Shown one piece after another: positions 21,787 through 33,699 of a stretch of DNA of 64,000 nucleotides. Numbering within the stretch: the first letter of the stretch is position 1; each line of letters opens with the position of its first letter. The notes beneath the pieces were generated by a model that was given only the letters and a program-made list of their open reading frames with translations, searched no databases and was not told the DNA's origin. Origin of the DNA: Deinandra increscens subsp. villosa (Eukaryota > Streptophyta > Magnoliopsida > Asterales > Asteraceae); the NCBI GenBank assembly GCA_039602395.1, contig JBCNJP010000018.1:992001-1056000 (forward strand), read 5' to 3'. Both the position numbers and the translations under genes were made by a program.

Positions 21787-23136
21787 ATGTCAACACAAAT
21801 GAACACCTCGAATGCTTCGGTCCCTGCTATAAGTACTACAACAAGTGGGGCCATCCCGCCAAGGATCAATACCTCAATTCCAGCTACACGCAACGATGGA
21901 TCAACGGTTAACCCTGAACAGGTAGAGACGGATAACATCAATGAAGACCCTGTTCTGATATCCAATGATGATATCCTCTCCACACTCGCTAAAATGGAGC
22001 GCTACATGGAACACCAACAAAGGCTGAACCAGGAATTTCTGGTCCAACTAACAAACATGAGGTCGGAGATGCCCAGGATTACACCAGTTCAGCCTTCTCC
22101 ACTTGATCCCAGGATTCTGAATTTCAGCACTCCTAGTAGCAGTTCCGGGGTTCGTGATGATGCCACTTCACCAGACAGGAGATCAGCGCTCTACACTCCT
22201 CAGATGACTCGGGCTGATCTGCCCAGGGTATCCACTATCAGAGACCCAGTTGTTAATCCTGGGATAAATGTGACCCAGGATGTTGGTAACACTCCTCAAA
22301 CTCTTGTTCATTATGCTACTACTAACAATTTCGTGCAGGACTCAGGGATCAGCCCATCAGTGGAACGAGAAATCCAAAAACTCAAGAGGATGATTTCAAG
22401 TGCCCCAGGAGTTGTACAGCCTATCCCTGAAGTTGGACCAGCAAGTCATAGAGTGTCCAGGTTTGCTCCACCAATTTGCGACGTGGAGATACCCAAAAGG
22501 TTTCAAACTCCCAGCATGAAACCTTACGATGGCACCACAGACCCTGAAGAACATGTGGCACAGTATCGTGAAAGAATGGAAGTTATCTACATGCCCCCTG
22601 AAATTAAGGAGGCATGCCTATGCAAAGGATTCGGATCTACTTTGACAGGAGCAGCCTTGAAATGGCTCCTGAACGTTCCTCCTTACTCTATTACTTCATT
22701 TTCACATTTAATTAACTTATTTAACAATCAGTTCTCTTGCAGCCGCAGCTTTGAAAAACTAACAAGTGATTTGTATAGGGTGACCCAGAAAGCAGGTGAA
22801 CCCCTAAGGAATTTCGTTAGCAGGTTTAGCAGAGAAGCCTTGGAGATACCAAACATGGACATGGCAACTGCAGTTCAGGCCTTCAAGATGGGACTTAACA
22901 AAGACTCACCATTCTATCAAGATCTGGTCATGAACCCATGTCACAATATGGAAGAAGTCCGTCACAGGGCCATACGCTTCATCAGGCTGGAGGAGGACAA
23001 GCAAATCCTGGGAAAGGGTGAATCCTCCCCGGGATTCAACAGCTCCAACAGGAAATCAGAATCCTCACATCCTAGGTCGCAGCGATCTAAACCATACTCA
23101 AGGCCCGATGAACGTCGAGTGAATAGTGTGGACTAG
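21787..23136 (+). pseudogene. Gag of the Tat element (449 aa to an in-frame TAG)
   Basis: The first ATG after the primer-binding site is at 21787; the open frame reaches further back only through non-ATG codons. The N-terminal third is low-complexity and Ser/Pro/Thr-rich. A Retrotrans_gag (capsid) domain follows from about residue 235, with KPYDGTTDPEEHVAQYRERM, GAALKWL and FVSRFSREAL motifs. The frame ends at TAG 23134-23136. The same frame continues past it with an acidic stretch and a zinc-binding-like WCAYHEDFSHQTEDC (about 23287-23331). The stop is therefore probably a nonsense mutation (CAG to TAG would do it) rather than the natural end. Gag forms the cytoplasmic virus-like particle. 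Confidence 0.8.
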
Positions 23137-24136
23137 GATGAAGAGGAAGAAGAATATCCTTCCCTTAATGATTATTGCTTTACTACTGATATCTCTGGTG
23201 TTATGTTTGCTATGCAGGACCTTGGAGACAAAGCAAGGTGGCCCAAGAAGAACGATAAACCTTCCACCTGGAAGGATAAATCCAAGTGGTGTGCTTACCA
23301 TGAAGACTTCAGTCACCAGACCGAGGATTGCATGGCCCTGAGAAGAGAAATCAGCTATTACTTAGCAAAGGCTACTTGAAGAGCTCCTGGGAAAGAAGAA
23401 GGATAAATCAGGGAACAAACTCAAAATCCAGGGATAATGGTGCAAGATCCCAGGATTTTGGACACTCTGATGGCCGTCTTGAAAGAGCATCCTCCCCGCC
23501 CCCGGACGCTAAGGTAATACACTTTATTTCTGGTGGTTCTGACATTTGTGGTACCTCCTATTCTGCAGCGAAAAGACATGCCAAGGAATCCAAGTCAGAG
23601 AAGAGGGGAGACCCAGGAAGAGCTCTGTTCTACCTGATGTCAAGGAAATTAAATTCGGGGAAGATGATAAACGCGATATCATAGACCCTCATCATGATGG
23701 ATTGGTAATAACACTTCACATTGCCAACAACATTGTGAAGAGAATCTTAATTGATGGAGGCATCTCAGTAAATATAATCCAGTTAGAAGCTTTGCAAAAA
23801 ATGGGAATTCCACACTCGGAGATCATCTCAAAATCCACGGTACTCGTGGGTTTCAGTGGTGAAACAAAAAATACCTTGGGTGAAATCAAGCTTCCAGTCT
23901 ATGTAGAAGGGCTCAACTCGGTGCAACGTTTTTGTGTGATGGACGCACCATCAGGGTACAACGTAATTCTGGGTAGACCCTGGATTCATGACAACAGGGT
24001 CGTACCCTCAACGTACCATCAATGCGTGAAGTTACCAACGCCCTGGGGTGTGATCACAGTCCATAGAGACCAACAAGAGGCCAAGGAATGTTACACTACA
24101 TCAATGAAAATATCTTCCAAACAAAGGCAAGCATAG
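23137..24136 (+). pseudogene. Gag C-terminus and aspartic protease of the Tat element, frameshifted
   Basis: The zinc-knuckle-like part is in one frame, a PPPDAKVIHFISGG segment (about 23499-23540) in a second, and the protease in a third (about 23625-24136). Protease features are ILIDGGISVNII (about 23746-23781), GFSGETKN, and GYNVILGRPWIH near the C-terminus. The active-site triplet reads DGG where retropepsins usually have DTG or DSG. I recall DGG in some plant Gypsy relatives, so it may not be inactivating. At least two frameshifts and a terminal TAG (24134-24136) separate these parts. Confidence 0.7.
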
Positions 24137-26234
24137 CATTTAAAGAAAAAGGCCCGGGAAACCCTGGAGGCAAGGGAGCAAGACGTCAAAGCTGTCGAGT
24201 TGGACCCCTCTAATCCAGGGAAGAAAGTTTATATCGGAACAAGTATTCCAGGGCCAATAGAGGAACAATTAGTACACCTACTAAGGACCAGGATGTCAAC
24301 CTTTGCTTGGTCCCATGACGACATGACAGGTATTTCTAAATTGGTTATTACACATAAACTTGGAATTGATAACTCTTTCAGGCCCATACACCAAAAGAGA
24401 AGAAAATTTGCACCGGAAAAGAACGTCATAATCCAGGAAGAGGTTGATAGACTCCTAAAAGCAGGGATGATCAGAGAAGTGAAGTTTCCCAGGTGGTTAG
24501 CCAATGTGGTGGTAGTTGGAAAGAAAAATGGTAAATGGAGGGTATGTGTGGATTACACAGACCTGAACCGTGCATGCCCAAAGGATCCATTCCCGCTACC
24601 ACACATAGATTCCATGGTCGATGCTACGGCAGGCCATGAAATGTTGACTTTCATGGACGCTACCTCAGGATTTCAGCAGATTCAGATAGAACCCCAGGAT
24701 CAGGAAGATACGGCATTCATAACACCAACAGGTATATATTGCTATATAGTTATGCCCTTTGGACTAAAAAAAATGCAGGGGCAACGTACCAGAGATTGGT
24801 TAACATGATGTTCAAAGAAAAACTGGGGGACACGATGGAGGTATATATCGACGACATGGTGGTGAAATACAGGGTCATCAATGACCATGTCCAGGATGTT
24901 AAGGATTCCTTCGACATCCTGGATAAATATAACATGAAGCTAAATCCAGAAAAGTGCCATTTTAGAGTCGGAGCGGGCAAATTCCTGGGATACATGGTAA
25001 CCAAGAGAGGCATAGAGGCAAGTCCAGAGCAAATCAGGCCGATAGCCAACCTACAATCACCATCCAGCACCAAGGACATTCAAAGACTTACAGGTAGAAT
25101 TGCTGCCCTAAATAGATTTATATCGAAATCCTCGGAAAGATGTAGGGAATTCTATGACATCCTAAAGAAGAACAAGAAATTCGAGTGGAAGGAAGAACAC
25201 GAGAAGGCGTTCCAGGATTTGAAAACATACTTGTCCACGGCACCCTTGCTCATGAAGCCTAATCCAGGGGAGCCCCTGTCCCTGTATTTAGCAGTTTCCA
25301 GGAATACGGTAAGTGCAGTCCTGACCAAGGATGCAGAAGGTCAGCAACATCCTGTTTATTACGTAAGTACAAGCTTACTTGATGCTAAATCCAGGTACTC
25401 ACACCTTGAAAAACTTATATTAGCCCTAAGTATGGCATCTACTAAACTTAGACACTATTTCGAAACTCATAAAATTCATGTTAGAACTAACTACCCTATA
25501 AAGTCTGTTTTGAGAAAACTAGAAATGTCAGGTCGAATGGCTAAGTGGTCGGTGAAGCTAAGTGCGTATGATCTGATCTACGAGGCCAGAACAGCTATAA
25601 AATCCCAGGCTCTAGCTGATTTTGTGGCTGATTTCAGTACTGACATACAACAAGAAGCGGACCATGAATTCAAGCAGCTTCAACAAGAAGAAATTTCAGG
25701 GTGCTGGACCTTGTTCACTGATGGAGCATCAAATATCAGGGGGACAGGCCTAGGAATTGTACTGAAATCGCCACAGGGGGACATGATACCCCAGGCTGTC
25801 AGATGTGGATTTCAAGCGACTAATAATGAAGCGGAGTATGAGGCCCTAATTGCTGGGTTACACTTAGCATTACACTTGGGAATTCAGCACATCCAGGTAT
25901 ATGTTGACTCTCTTCTTTTAGCTAACCATTTTAATGGATCCTACGCAGCTAAAGGAGAGAAATTGATCAAATACTTGGAGGTGGTAAAAAGAATGTCCCA
26001 GGATTTTCAAAATTTTAATATTCATCAAGTACCAAGAGAGGAGAATGCTGAAGCAGATGCATTAACAAACTTAGGCTCAGCATTTAAGGCACTTGAAAAT
26101 ACTCATATTCCTATAATTCATATACTAACACCAGCTATAGACCAAGGTACAGATACCCAAGATTCTGATATAGCAGAAAAAATCCTGGTATCCAGTACCC
26201 AGGATTCTTCAACCCAGAAGGAGCCCTGGACCAG
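24137..26234 (+). pseudogene. Reverse transcriptase and dual RNase H of the Tat element, integrase missing
   Basis: The RT N-terminal half is open from about 24137 to 24775 (KKNGKWRVCVDYTDLNRAC, FMDATSGFQQIQI). It then changes frame at an A8 tract (24765-24772) where six A would keep the frame. The second half has the catalytic YIDD at 24844-24855. A Gypsy RNase H follows (LYLAVSRNTVSAVL ... YYVSTSLL). An archaeal-type RNase H comes next with all four acidic residues visible: TDGAS (about 25716), NNEAEYEAL, VDSLLL and EADAL. Such dual RNase H is known for the Tat lineage. The reading frame is cut by the neighbouring LTR at 26235 before any integrase. Confidence 0.85.
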
Positions 26235-26711
26235 TGTTGGTCCTCACTGATCTTAATCAGTGCAAATGATGGTGTTTTGAGAAGAAAACCCAATCAAACA
26301 ACAATAGATGATGATTTCAATAGCTAAAATGGGTTTCTAGTATTGAACAATCACAACATCAACCAAAAGAATGATAAGAGATGAACAAAAAGCTACAAAG
26401 ATGTAATAGAAAGCTCATAGCCGTCACCAAACTTACCAAATATTCAGAAATCTGTATTAGGGTTGAGAATGTTGCAAAAGTTGCAAATGAGAGCACTAAG
26501 GCTACTATTTATACACATCAGTGGACAGTTTCGCTGGTAGTTTCGCTGGCCAGGCGAAACTGTCACTGAGACCGACTAATCTAGATACCGAGCGAAACAA
26601 TAGTTTCGCTCGGTAGTTTCGCTAACAACCCAGAATACCAAAATTACAATTAAGCTAATCTAAACAAGTAGACTTAACAAAACTATGAATTCCTCCCTAC
26701 ATTGATCTTCA
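26235..26711 (-). repeat. 3' LTR of the minus-strand element (477 bp)
   Basis: On the minus strand it starts TGAAGATCAATGTAGGGAGG and ends AGTGAGGACCAACA. A purine tract (CCCTAGGGGGAATAC, plus 26712-26726) lies just upstream. A TATA box (TGTATAAATAG) is at plus 26505-26515. U3 palindromes of GCGAAAC/GTTTCGC lie upstream of it, including 12-base arms ACCGAGCGAAAC and GTTTCGCTCGGT around AATA (26587-26614). Confidence 0.7.
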
Positions 26712-26802
26712 GTATTCCCCCTAGGGAGGGATTCAGCCACTTGATCTTCATTCTTCAGCTCCGGCTTCAGTCGTGCTTGGCTCTTTGTTCAGATCTGTAG
26801 TC

Positions 26803-26898
26803 TCTGATTCCCCCAAAACAGTTGGCTCGTTAGCAACGGGGACATCAGCCTCTGATTCCCCCAAAACAGTTGGCTCATTAGCAACGGGGACATCAGCC
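26803..26898 (-). repeat. 48-bp in-frame tandem duplication
   Basis: Units 26803-26850 and 26851-26898 differ at about one base and encode ADVPVANEPTVLGESE twice near the C-terminus of the gag-like ORF. Confidence 0.85.
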
Positions 26899-27759
26899 GG
26901 CTTTTTAACTTGTTCAGATGATTCTCCAAGACCGCCCCAAGCTTTGCTCATCTGGTTTGCCAAATCCCTATCTCCTTCCATTTAGTCTTCACCAGCCCTT
27001 ACCTTCAGTGCTAAATCCTTGATTTCTTTGATAATCCCCCGGGCTTTGTTGGCAACTCTCATAAACAGATTTGCCTCTTCAGCTGTGTCATTTCCTGCCC
27101 CACAACGGATTGGATTCTCGCACAAGGTCTTCAGATCATCGTTACTAAATGAAAAGACTTCCATCGGGTCAAACAATCTAATCTCAGCATCATCTCCAAT
27201 TCTGATCACTGCCTCACCGGTTTGATTATCATAAAACCATTTCCTGAATAACTGCAGCCTTGAAAGTTGTTGATCTGGAATTCTGACTCTGTTCATAGTT
27301 TTAGCAGGTTTGAACTTTAAGTAAACTTTGGGCTTTCCAGTAGTTTCATCAATTTCAGTCCTTGACTTCCTTCTTTCACCTTTCATATACCCAAAGGACA
27401 CAAAGTCATCTTTCGCAGCCTGTTGCAGCATCTTTTTCAAATTTATTGCCCTTCCACTTTGGTCTTCATCAATAAGGGGGAGCTCAGCCAACCTTCTCAG
27501 ATCCCATCTGGGCAAGGTTTTAAAACTATCGCGTTTATGTATATATGAGATACTGCCCCCCCCCCCTCCTCTTGATCATAAAGGCATGAATAGCTGCATT
27601 GAATTTCCAGCTTATGATGTGACGATCAGACTCTTTTCTCCTCGGTTGTGAGATATTTTGAAATAAAGGAGTCTGATCTTCAATTTCAGGCTTGGTGAAC
27701 CATTCTTCTCTTCTCAACTCAATTACTTCTTGACTTACAGAACCGATCTTTGCTTGGTA

Positions 27760-28165
27760 GCAATGTTGTAAAACTCGCTCTAGGCGCCCGAGTACTCTCT
27801 AAGTAGTCGCTACGCGGTGGGTTGCCGAGGCGCCTAGGTGATAATCCGCCTAGGAATTGCGTACTCGGTCAACCTTGGGGGTAGGAAGTCAACATCGGGT
27901 ATAAGGGGCAAAATACGCATTATATTGTGACCTACTTTATATAAAAAGTTGGTCCCATCACTATGAATAAAATTTATTAACATATATCCATGTTAACTTA
28001 TTTGTTTCATAAATATTAGTATTGGAAGATGTATATATTTTCTAGAAATTTATTTTATTTATAATTACCATGTCCGAGTACTCCCCGAGTACTCCTCGCC
28101 TAGGCCCGAGTACTCATAACTCCCTAGTCGACCGCCCAGATAGCGCCTAGCGACTTCTGCAACCT
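27760..28165. mobile_element. Non-autonomous TIR element (about 405 bp) inside the gag-like ORF
   Basis: The direct repeat TTGCTTGGTAG flanks it (27750-27760 and 28165-28175), giving a 9-11 bp target-site duplication. Ends are imperfect inverted repeats: AATGTTGTAAAACTCGCTCT on the left and AAGGTTGCAGAAGTCGC (reverse complement) on the right, each running into TAGGCGC. Removing it with one repeat copy rejoins the host ORF in frame. TSD length suggests Mutator-like (9 bp) or hAT (8 bp). Confidence 0.75.
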
Positions 28166-28923
28166 TGCTTGGTAGGTCAGGGAATTTTCAGTCAAAGAGT
28201 AGTTTTCAGGCTCTGAAAGATCACCAATTTCAGCCTCTTCATCACTTTCATCAATAAGGTGGAGGAATTGTGCTTGGACGATCTCTGGCTGTTTGTCTGT
28301 TTCAAAACTATAAAGATTTACATCACTCACATTGATTGCATCAAGATCTTCATCATTTACAGCACCACTACCACCAGCTTCTTCATTACCACCATTACCA
28401 CTTCCACCTGCTCCTCCAGATCCACCAGTACCACTCCCGCCTGCTCCTTCGGTTGTAAACTTTGAAATGTCAGTCATGGAGTCAATCTTAGCTTCGCTCA
28501 TCTGAACAGGCAAACCCAGATGCTTCTTAATCTCATTCATATCTATCAGCAGGGATTTAATCATTGAAGATTGCTTCACAATAACCTCATTTAGTTTCTG
28601 GATCTGTTTATCCTTATCCTTTTCTCTAATCTCAGAATTCACAAGCTTGGTCTTGATCATCCCTAGTTCATTGGCCAAGGAGGTATTTACACCTCGAATG
28701 ACATCTTCATCCAACTCTGATCTAGGATCAACCTTTCTTTTCTTGGTTGCCCTCATTTCTTCATCAGCAGTGGCACTCTGTTTTTGCTTTGACTTCTTTC
28801 CTTGTTGTGCCAGATTTTCAAGCTCGTCTTCAATTTCATCAGCTGGTTCCTTTCCAGAGCTTCTTACATATTGTTTCCTCTTACCCTTAACATTCTCAGA
28901 TTCTTTCCCGTCATTTCTCCTTT

Positions 28924-31900
28924 CACTACTACAAAAACTGGCTTTCTTGACGTGCATTGCGCGTCAAGAAAGGGCCTTCTTGACACGCAAATGCGCGTCA
29001 AGGATGCGGGGGTCAAGAAGCTTCTTCACGCGCAAAATGCGTGTCAAGAAGCTCTTGACGCGCGAACGATGACGCGCATTTTATGACGCGCATTGCGTGT
29101 CAAGAAATGGTCTTCTTGACACGCAAATGCGCGTCAAGGAAGCCGGGGTCAAGAAGCTTCTTGACGCGCAAAATGCGTGTCAAGAAGTTCTTGACGCGCG
29201 AACAATGACACACATTTTTGCGCGTCAAGGCTGTTTTTAAAAAATTTAAAAAAAAACATTTGTTTGTAAATCACTAATTTCCACATTAAATGGCAATTAA
29301 CCTCAATACAAAATACAATACACTTACAACAAAATAATGAATTTTATATATATAGAGTAAGCATTACAAACTTAACATGAGTTTACATGAAAACCTTGGT
29401 CCTTTGATAACAAGCATTCTAAAACTACACAATATGCCATCTGTCCAACAACCAAGAAGCAAGTCTTTCAATCACTCCCACCTGCACGAAACTAAGCAAA
29501 ATTTCATTACTAAATTAATCATAAACTCCTTTATCGTGGCTGCATTAATCATGACATAATTTTAGTACATGTAAACAGGTCACATAAACAAGTTATTCCA
29601 GTAGCTAAAACTATAAACAAAAATAGGTAGCTAAATGAACCATGTCATATGGGTTACAAAGGTCAAAGTAGGGCCAAGAGTCATGTGGTGTGTACTCAAA
29701 TGCTAAAGTTCAACCAATTTATATTCAAACAAATTTATATTAATTGTAGTAAATAAAACAAATTTATAGACATGAAAGACCAGTTAAACATAGAATCTGA
29801 AAATGAGTTTCATTCTATTTACTGAAATATAGAACTATATCATCCAAAGAAACTCACTCACATGGTAGGGCCAAGGCAATAACTTTGTATCTCATGAGCT
29901 CCATCTAAAGGGGTTTGATGGCAAGTCACAGCTTCACAAACGTCTACATTATGACTGTGTCATATAAACCAGCCTTGGGATCATCATGCTGTTTTTCAAG
30001 ATAATTCAAAAGTTTTTAATTTTTATTTGATGATCCCTTGATGGTGGTTTATTTGGCTTAATTTCTAGTGCATTAGTTCCTCCGGAGCTGCGTTATAAAT
30101 TGTATTTATAGTTAGATTTTGATTTAATTTGTACTATTTGAGTAGTATTTTCTTACCTTTTTTTGGGAACAATCTTCCTGTTAGCCCTTATTTCTGGATT
30201 GTGCCTGGCTCTTATTTGATTTGCAGCGGTGTGGCAGGAGTGATGGATGAGGGGGATTATATTTTTGAGATTGCTCAATCAGCTCCTGCAAAGACTACAA
30301 ATGACAAGCAGTAGGTTATATTACAGATAACTATGCAAGGATATAATCCTCTGATAGATCTATTATTTCAGGCATACCTTGCAATTGAGTCCTGTATCAG
30401 ACTCTTTAATCTGAGTAAAAGCAGGGCTCAAATCAATTCAGACCTTAATTCATAAGGTTACATCAAACACACAAAAAGTTTGATATCAGAGCAGTCCATA
30501 CAAAGAACTAAAATTGGTAGCATACCTGATTATCTACAGCCCTGCAAATAAAAAAAATACATCGAGCATAAGTTATAAATGTGAAAAACATTCTTTTGTA
30601 TAATGTTTTTCACATTTATAATGTTTGAAATATGAAAAGGAATTTCAGTAAACTCAAAAGATTTAGCCAAAAAGAAAACTGGTTGAACTATACGAAAACC
30701 GCTTACAGTTTATGCCGCTTAATTCGGGATGGTGTTGTAAAAGTTTAGTTAACTTGTGGTTTATTTCGTCACGTGCAGGGGAAGAGTAATTTGGCAGACT
30801 TATGAACTTCTATTTCACGCTGGGGAACCGAATAGTGTTCAGTTAGTTTGCGTATGGAAGTATTTATATATATTTATCCATTTGTTATTTGTCATATTTT
30901 TTTGTGAAGTTCTTTTTTTTGTTAGAGATAATAATTCTATTATATAGGTACCCTATAGATCCGGAATGTGATATGTAGCAGAATGATTTGCTCACATCCG
31001 GAATGTGGTATATGAGAAGGCGACGGTACCTTCACTATCTCCATCATCACCCTGCGGACAATAGAAGCAAACCTCAAATAAAACCTGCATATAAGAAGAG
31101 ATCTTTTACACATCTAAACAACATATGCTCATCTATGCTATATGTTTTTCTATGCTATGGTTTCTCTACTAAAATGTACAATAATAGCCAGAAAGATTAT
31201 TTGTTAAGCAAAAATGAAATTAACATTTTAGATAGAACATCACATGATTTTAAAATGAAATAAACATTTTAGATAAAACATCACAGAATTTAGATGCCAG
31301 GTATACATGATTTTCAAAAGGATAATCACATGATTTTAAAAGAAGAATGTTTATATTTTTGACAGACCATTACACATCACCTCTTCATATCATTTTAGCT
31401 GCACTGCATTAGAAGTCTCTAGCATAATGAGTGGCACTGTTTACAGTTATTTAATTAAAAAAATGACAGCAACTATACAAAAGAATTGCAACATTATGTC
31501 ATTGACAGTCAAAGTTTAAGTTCCAAATCAAAGGTTAAAGCATACCTCTGTTCAGCATAAACCAAAAAAAAAATCTCAATAAGCCTGTATAAATGAATAC
31601 TTTGAAATGCCTGCAATAACACAATATAAGTCGACTTTAAGACATTCTGATTCGAAATCCATACAATAAAATACATAAAGCACGAAATACACACAGGTTA
31701 ATGCATCCTTTAATGCTTTGCCATTCTAAGAACCAAACCTAAAAAAAATCATATTGAATTAGTTATTCATTCGAGTTGATTCTAAGGTTGAAACAATGCA
31801 CAGTCAAAGTTAAACCTTTTTGTTTCAAATAAGACATGATGTAAAATGCCAAAACAAAAAATGCAAAGTGATCACAGGCTCTAGCGAATCTTGAATAAGA

Positions 31901-33699
31901 GTTGGGTTCATCATACATCTTAATGACATGATTCTTTGCATGTTCCAATCCCTCAAATCCCTGTTTTTCTGCTGCTGATATCAAATAATCTTTTAACCAA
32001 AAACTTTCAAAGTTACATAAAACTGCAATCATGCCATCTAAAACTATTCATCAACTCATAAATTGAATATAGATAATAATAAACAATATACTGTCAAGCC
32101 ATACGAAGTTACCATTTTTTTTCAAAAATGTTTCATAAAGTTTATTAGTGTTTGCGAGTTAGCTAACTGAACTGACCTTGACTCGCTCACCCACCCATTT
32201 CGCCACATTAGGTTAAAGGAATCAACACACAATCGAACACAGACATATGCACAAGAACTGAGTATTTAGGATGTGAAAGAAATTAACTCACAGATATACA
32301 CAAGGGTCAAAAACTCGAACCAGCCATTGATGACTAAGAACTTATGATGAACATCATGATGAGCTCATGTTCGCCAACTGATCCTCAAAACTGCTTCTTC
32401 TATGCCCACCACCATATCTGCCGATACAAAATCTTCCTACTCGTTTGTGTCTCAACAGTACAAAAAATCCCAACCCAAAATCTTCAAAACTAAGTGTATG
32501 CATCAAATCTATAATATATCACAAACTTATATCTAAAATTACTTGTAATAAATTTTGCCCTAATCTGTATTACTGATCAAGTATATTTTAATTAGGTCAC
32601 CGATTTACACAAAACCAGAAAATTACTTGTAATACATCACGAAATTAGAAGAATCACAATTGAATTTTACCTGGGAAAATAAGAATAAGATGAAATCGTA
32701 CCTTAGAAAAGAAGAAGAGATGTGCTTACCCCTGAAAAGGCGATGAAGATATAGGTAACTAAGAACAACATATATGATACCTAAGAAACAGTTGAATTCC
32801 CAAGCCTAATTATAAACTAATTTACAAACAACAGGTCCCGAAAGCTGACCTTCAACAATACAATTGGAAAGCAAAGCGGAGAAGGAGAACCAGAAAACGA
32901 AACGCAGAAAGACGATAAACATTTCATAAGAAGATTAAGATTGCTCACCTTTTTTTGTTGCAGCTAATCGTGAGGTCAGCAATAACATCTTCACTGGCGC
33001 AGTTCTGGCTTCAATCGCCTCTGTTCATCGTGCTCGAGCAAAGAAAACCCTAGAAATGTCGTTGAGTGATAGAGCAAAGAAAACCTACCCTAGAAACGAT
33101 GTTGAGTGTCAGGACGATATCCTTGACCTTCACTCGTCGATCTTTTAACTTGGGTGAAATTAGGGTTCAATCGAGTCAATTGACGACTCTTTCAACACCG
33201 TAACATGATCGGGAAAGGATAGAGGTCGGGGTATAGACTCACCGCCGATGATCGTCTCACCACCGGTGTTGGTCAGCCCGAACAAGCATGAACAGAGAGA
33301 GACGGGGCTATGATGGACGGCAAGTAAGAATTAGGGCAAGGGAGTGGGACTGGACGGACAAGTAAGGGATAGGGGGAGTATTATTAAGAATTAGGGCAAA
33401 ATTTGGGGGAAAAGGCAGAAAACACAGAAGTGTGAGCGGGAGTGAATTTTAGGGCAAACTTTTGGCGGGAAAATAATTATAAAACGACGGAAGCTTCTTG
33501 ACGTGCATATTTTTAGTGTACTCCGTGTTTTTTTTCTTTTATTATATGACACAAATTTTATGACGCGCAAAAATGCGCGTCATCTACCCTTAGAATATTT
33601 CAATTTACGACAGATTTTTAATGACACGCGTTTTTGCGCGTCATAAATGTAGTGTGTGTCATGGTTCGCGTGTCAAGGAAGACCCTTTTTCTAGTAGTG
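28924..33699. mobile_element. CACTA (En/Spm-like) transposon, non-autonomous, 4776 bp
   Basis: Ends are CACTACTACAAAAA and, reverse-complemented, CACTACTAGAAAAA. The 3-bp target-site duplication is TTT (28921-28923 and 33700-33702). Both subterminal regions (about 28940-29230 and 33490-33690) are packed with TTGACGCGC / GCGCGTCAA inverted motifs, the usual array of transposase-binding sites in CACTA elements. No transposase ORF is seen. Excision with one TTT restores the interrupted gag-like ORF exactly. Confidence 0.92.
29231..33489. other. CACTA interior with gene-like fragments, no recognised protein
   Basis: Exon-like patches occur on the + strand: about 30225-30312 (ends AATGACAAGCAG, reading AGVMDEGDYIFEIAQS) and about 30779-30860, preceded by TGCAG (reads VIWQTYELLFHAGEPNSV). 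On the minus strand, 32900-33300 looks like a plant 5' untranslated region (several GGTGAG donors, ACCCTAATTTC-type motifs), and 31763-32032 is an open frame of 89 codons. I recognise none of these. Captured host-gene pieces are plausible. Confidence 0.3.

Larger units (their letters stand above)
20742..26234 (+). mobile_element. Tat-lineage Ty3/Gypsy retrotransposon, 3'-truncated
   Basis: Order: LTR 20742-21691, primer-binding site, gag, protease, reverse transcriptase, RNase H, second RNase H. Two RNase H domains in tandem mark the Tat lineage. The element stops at 26234, where a minus-strand LTR element begins. Integrase and the 3' LTR are not seen again in the window. Coding frames carry stops and frameshifts, so it is no longer autonomous. 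Confidence 0.85.

Noticed and set aside
28259..29086. Ser/Thr-rich + strand frames opposite the gag-like ORF
   Set aside because: They mirror the low-complexity minus-strand coding sequence and CACTA palindromes; they are shadows.
28940..29230. CRISPR-like array of regularly spaced palindromes
   Set aside because: The repeats are CACTA subterminal motifs with irregular spacing inside clear CACTA ends, in a plant genome.
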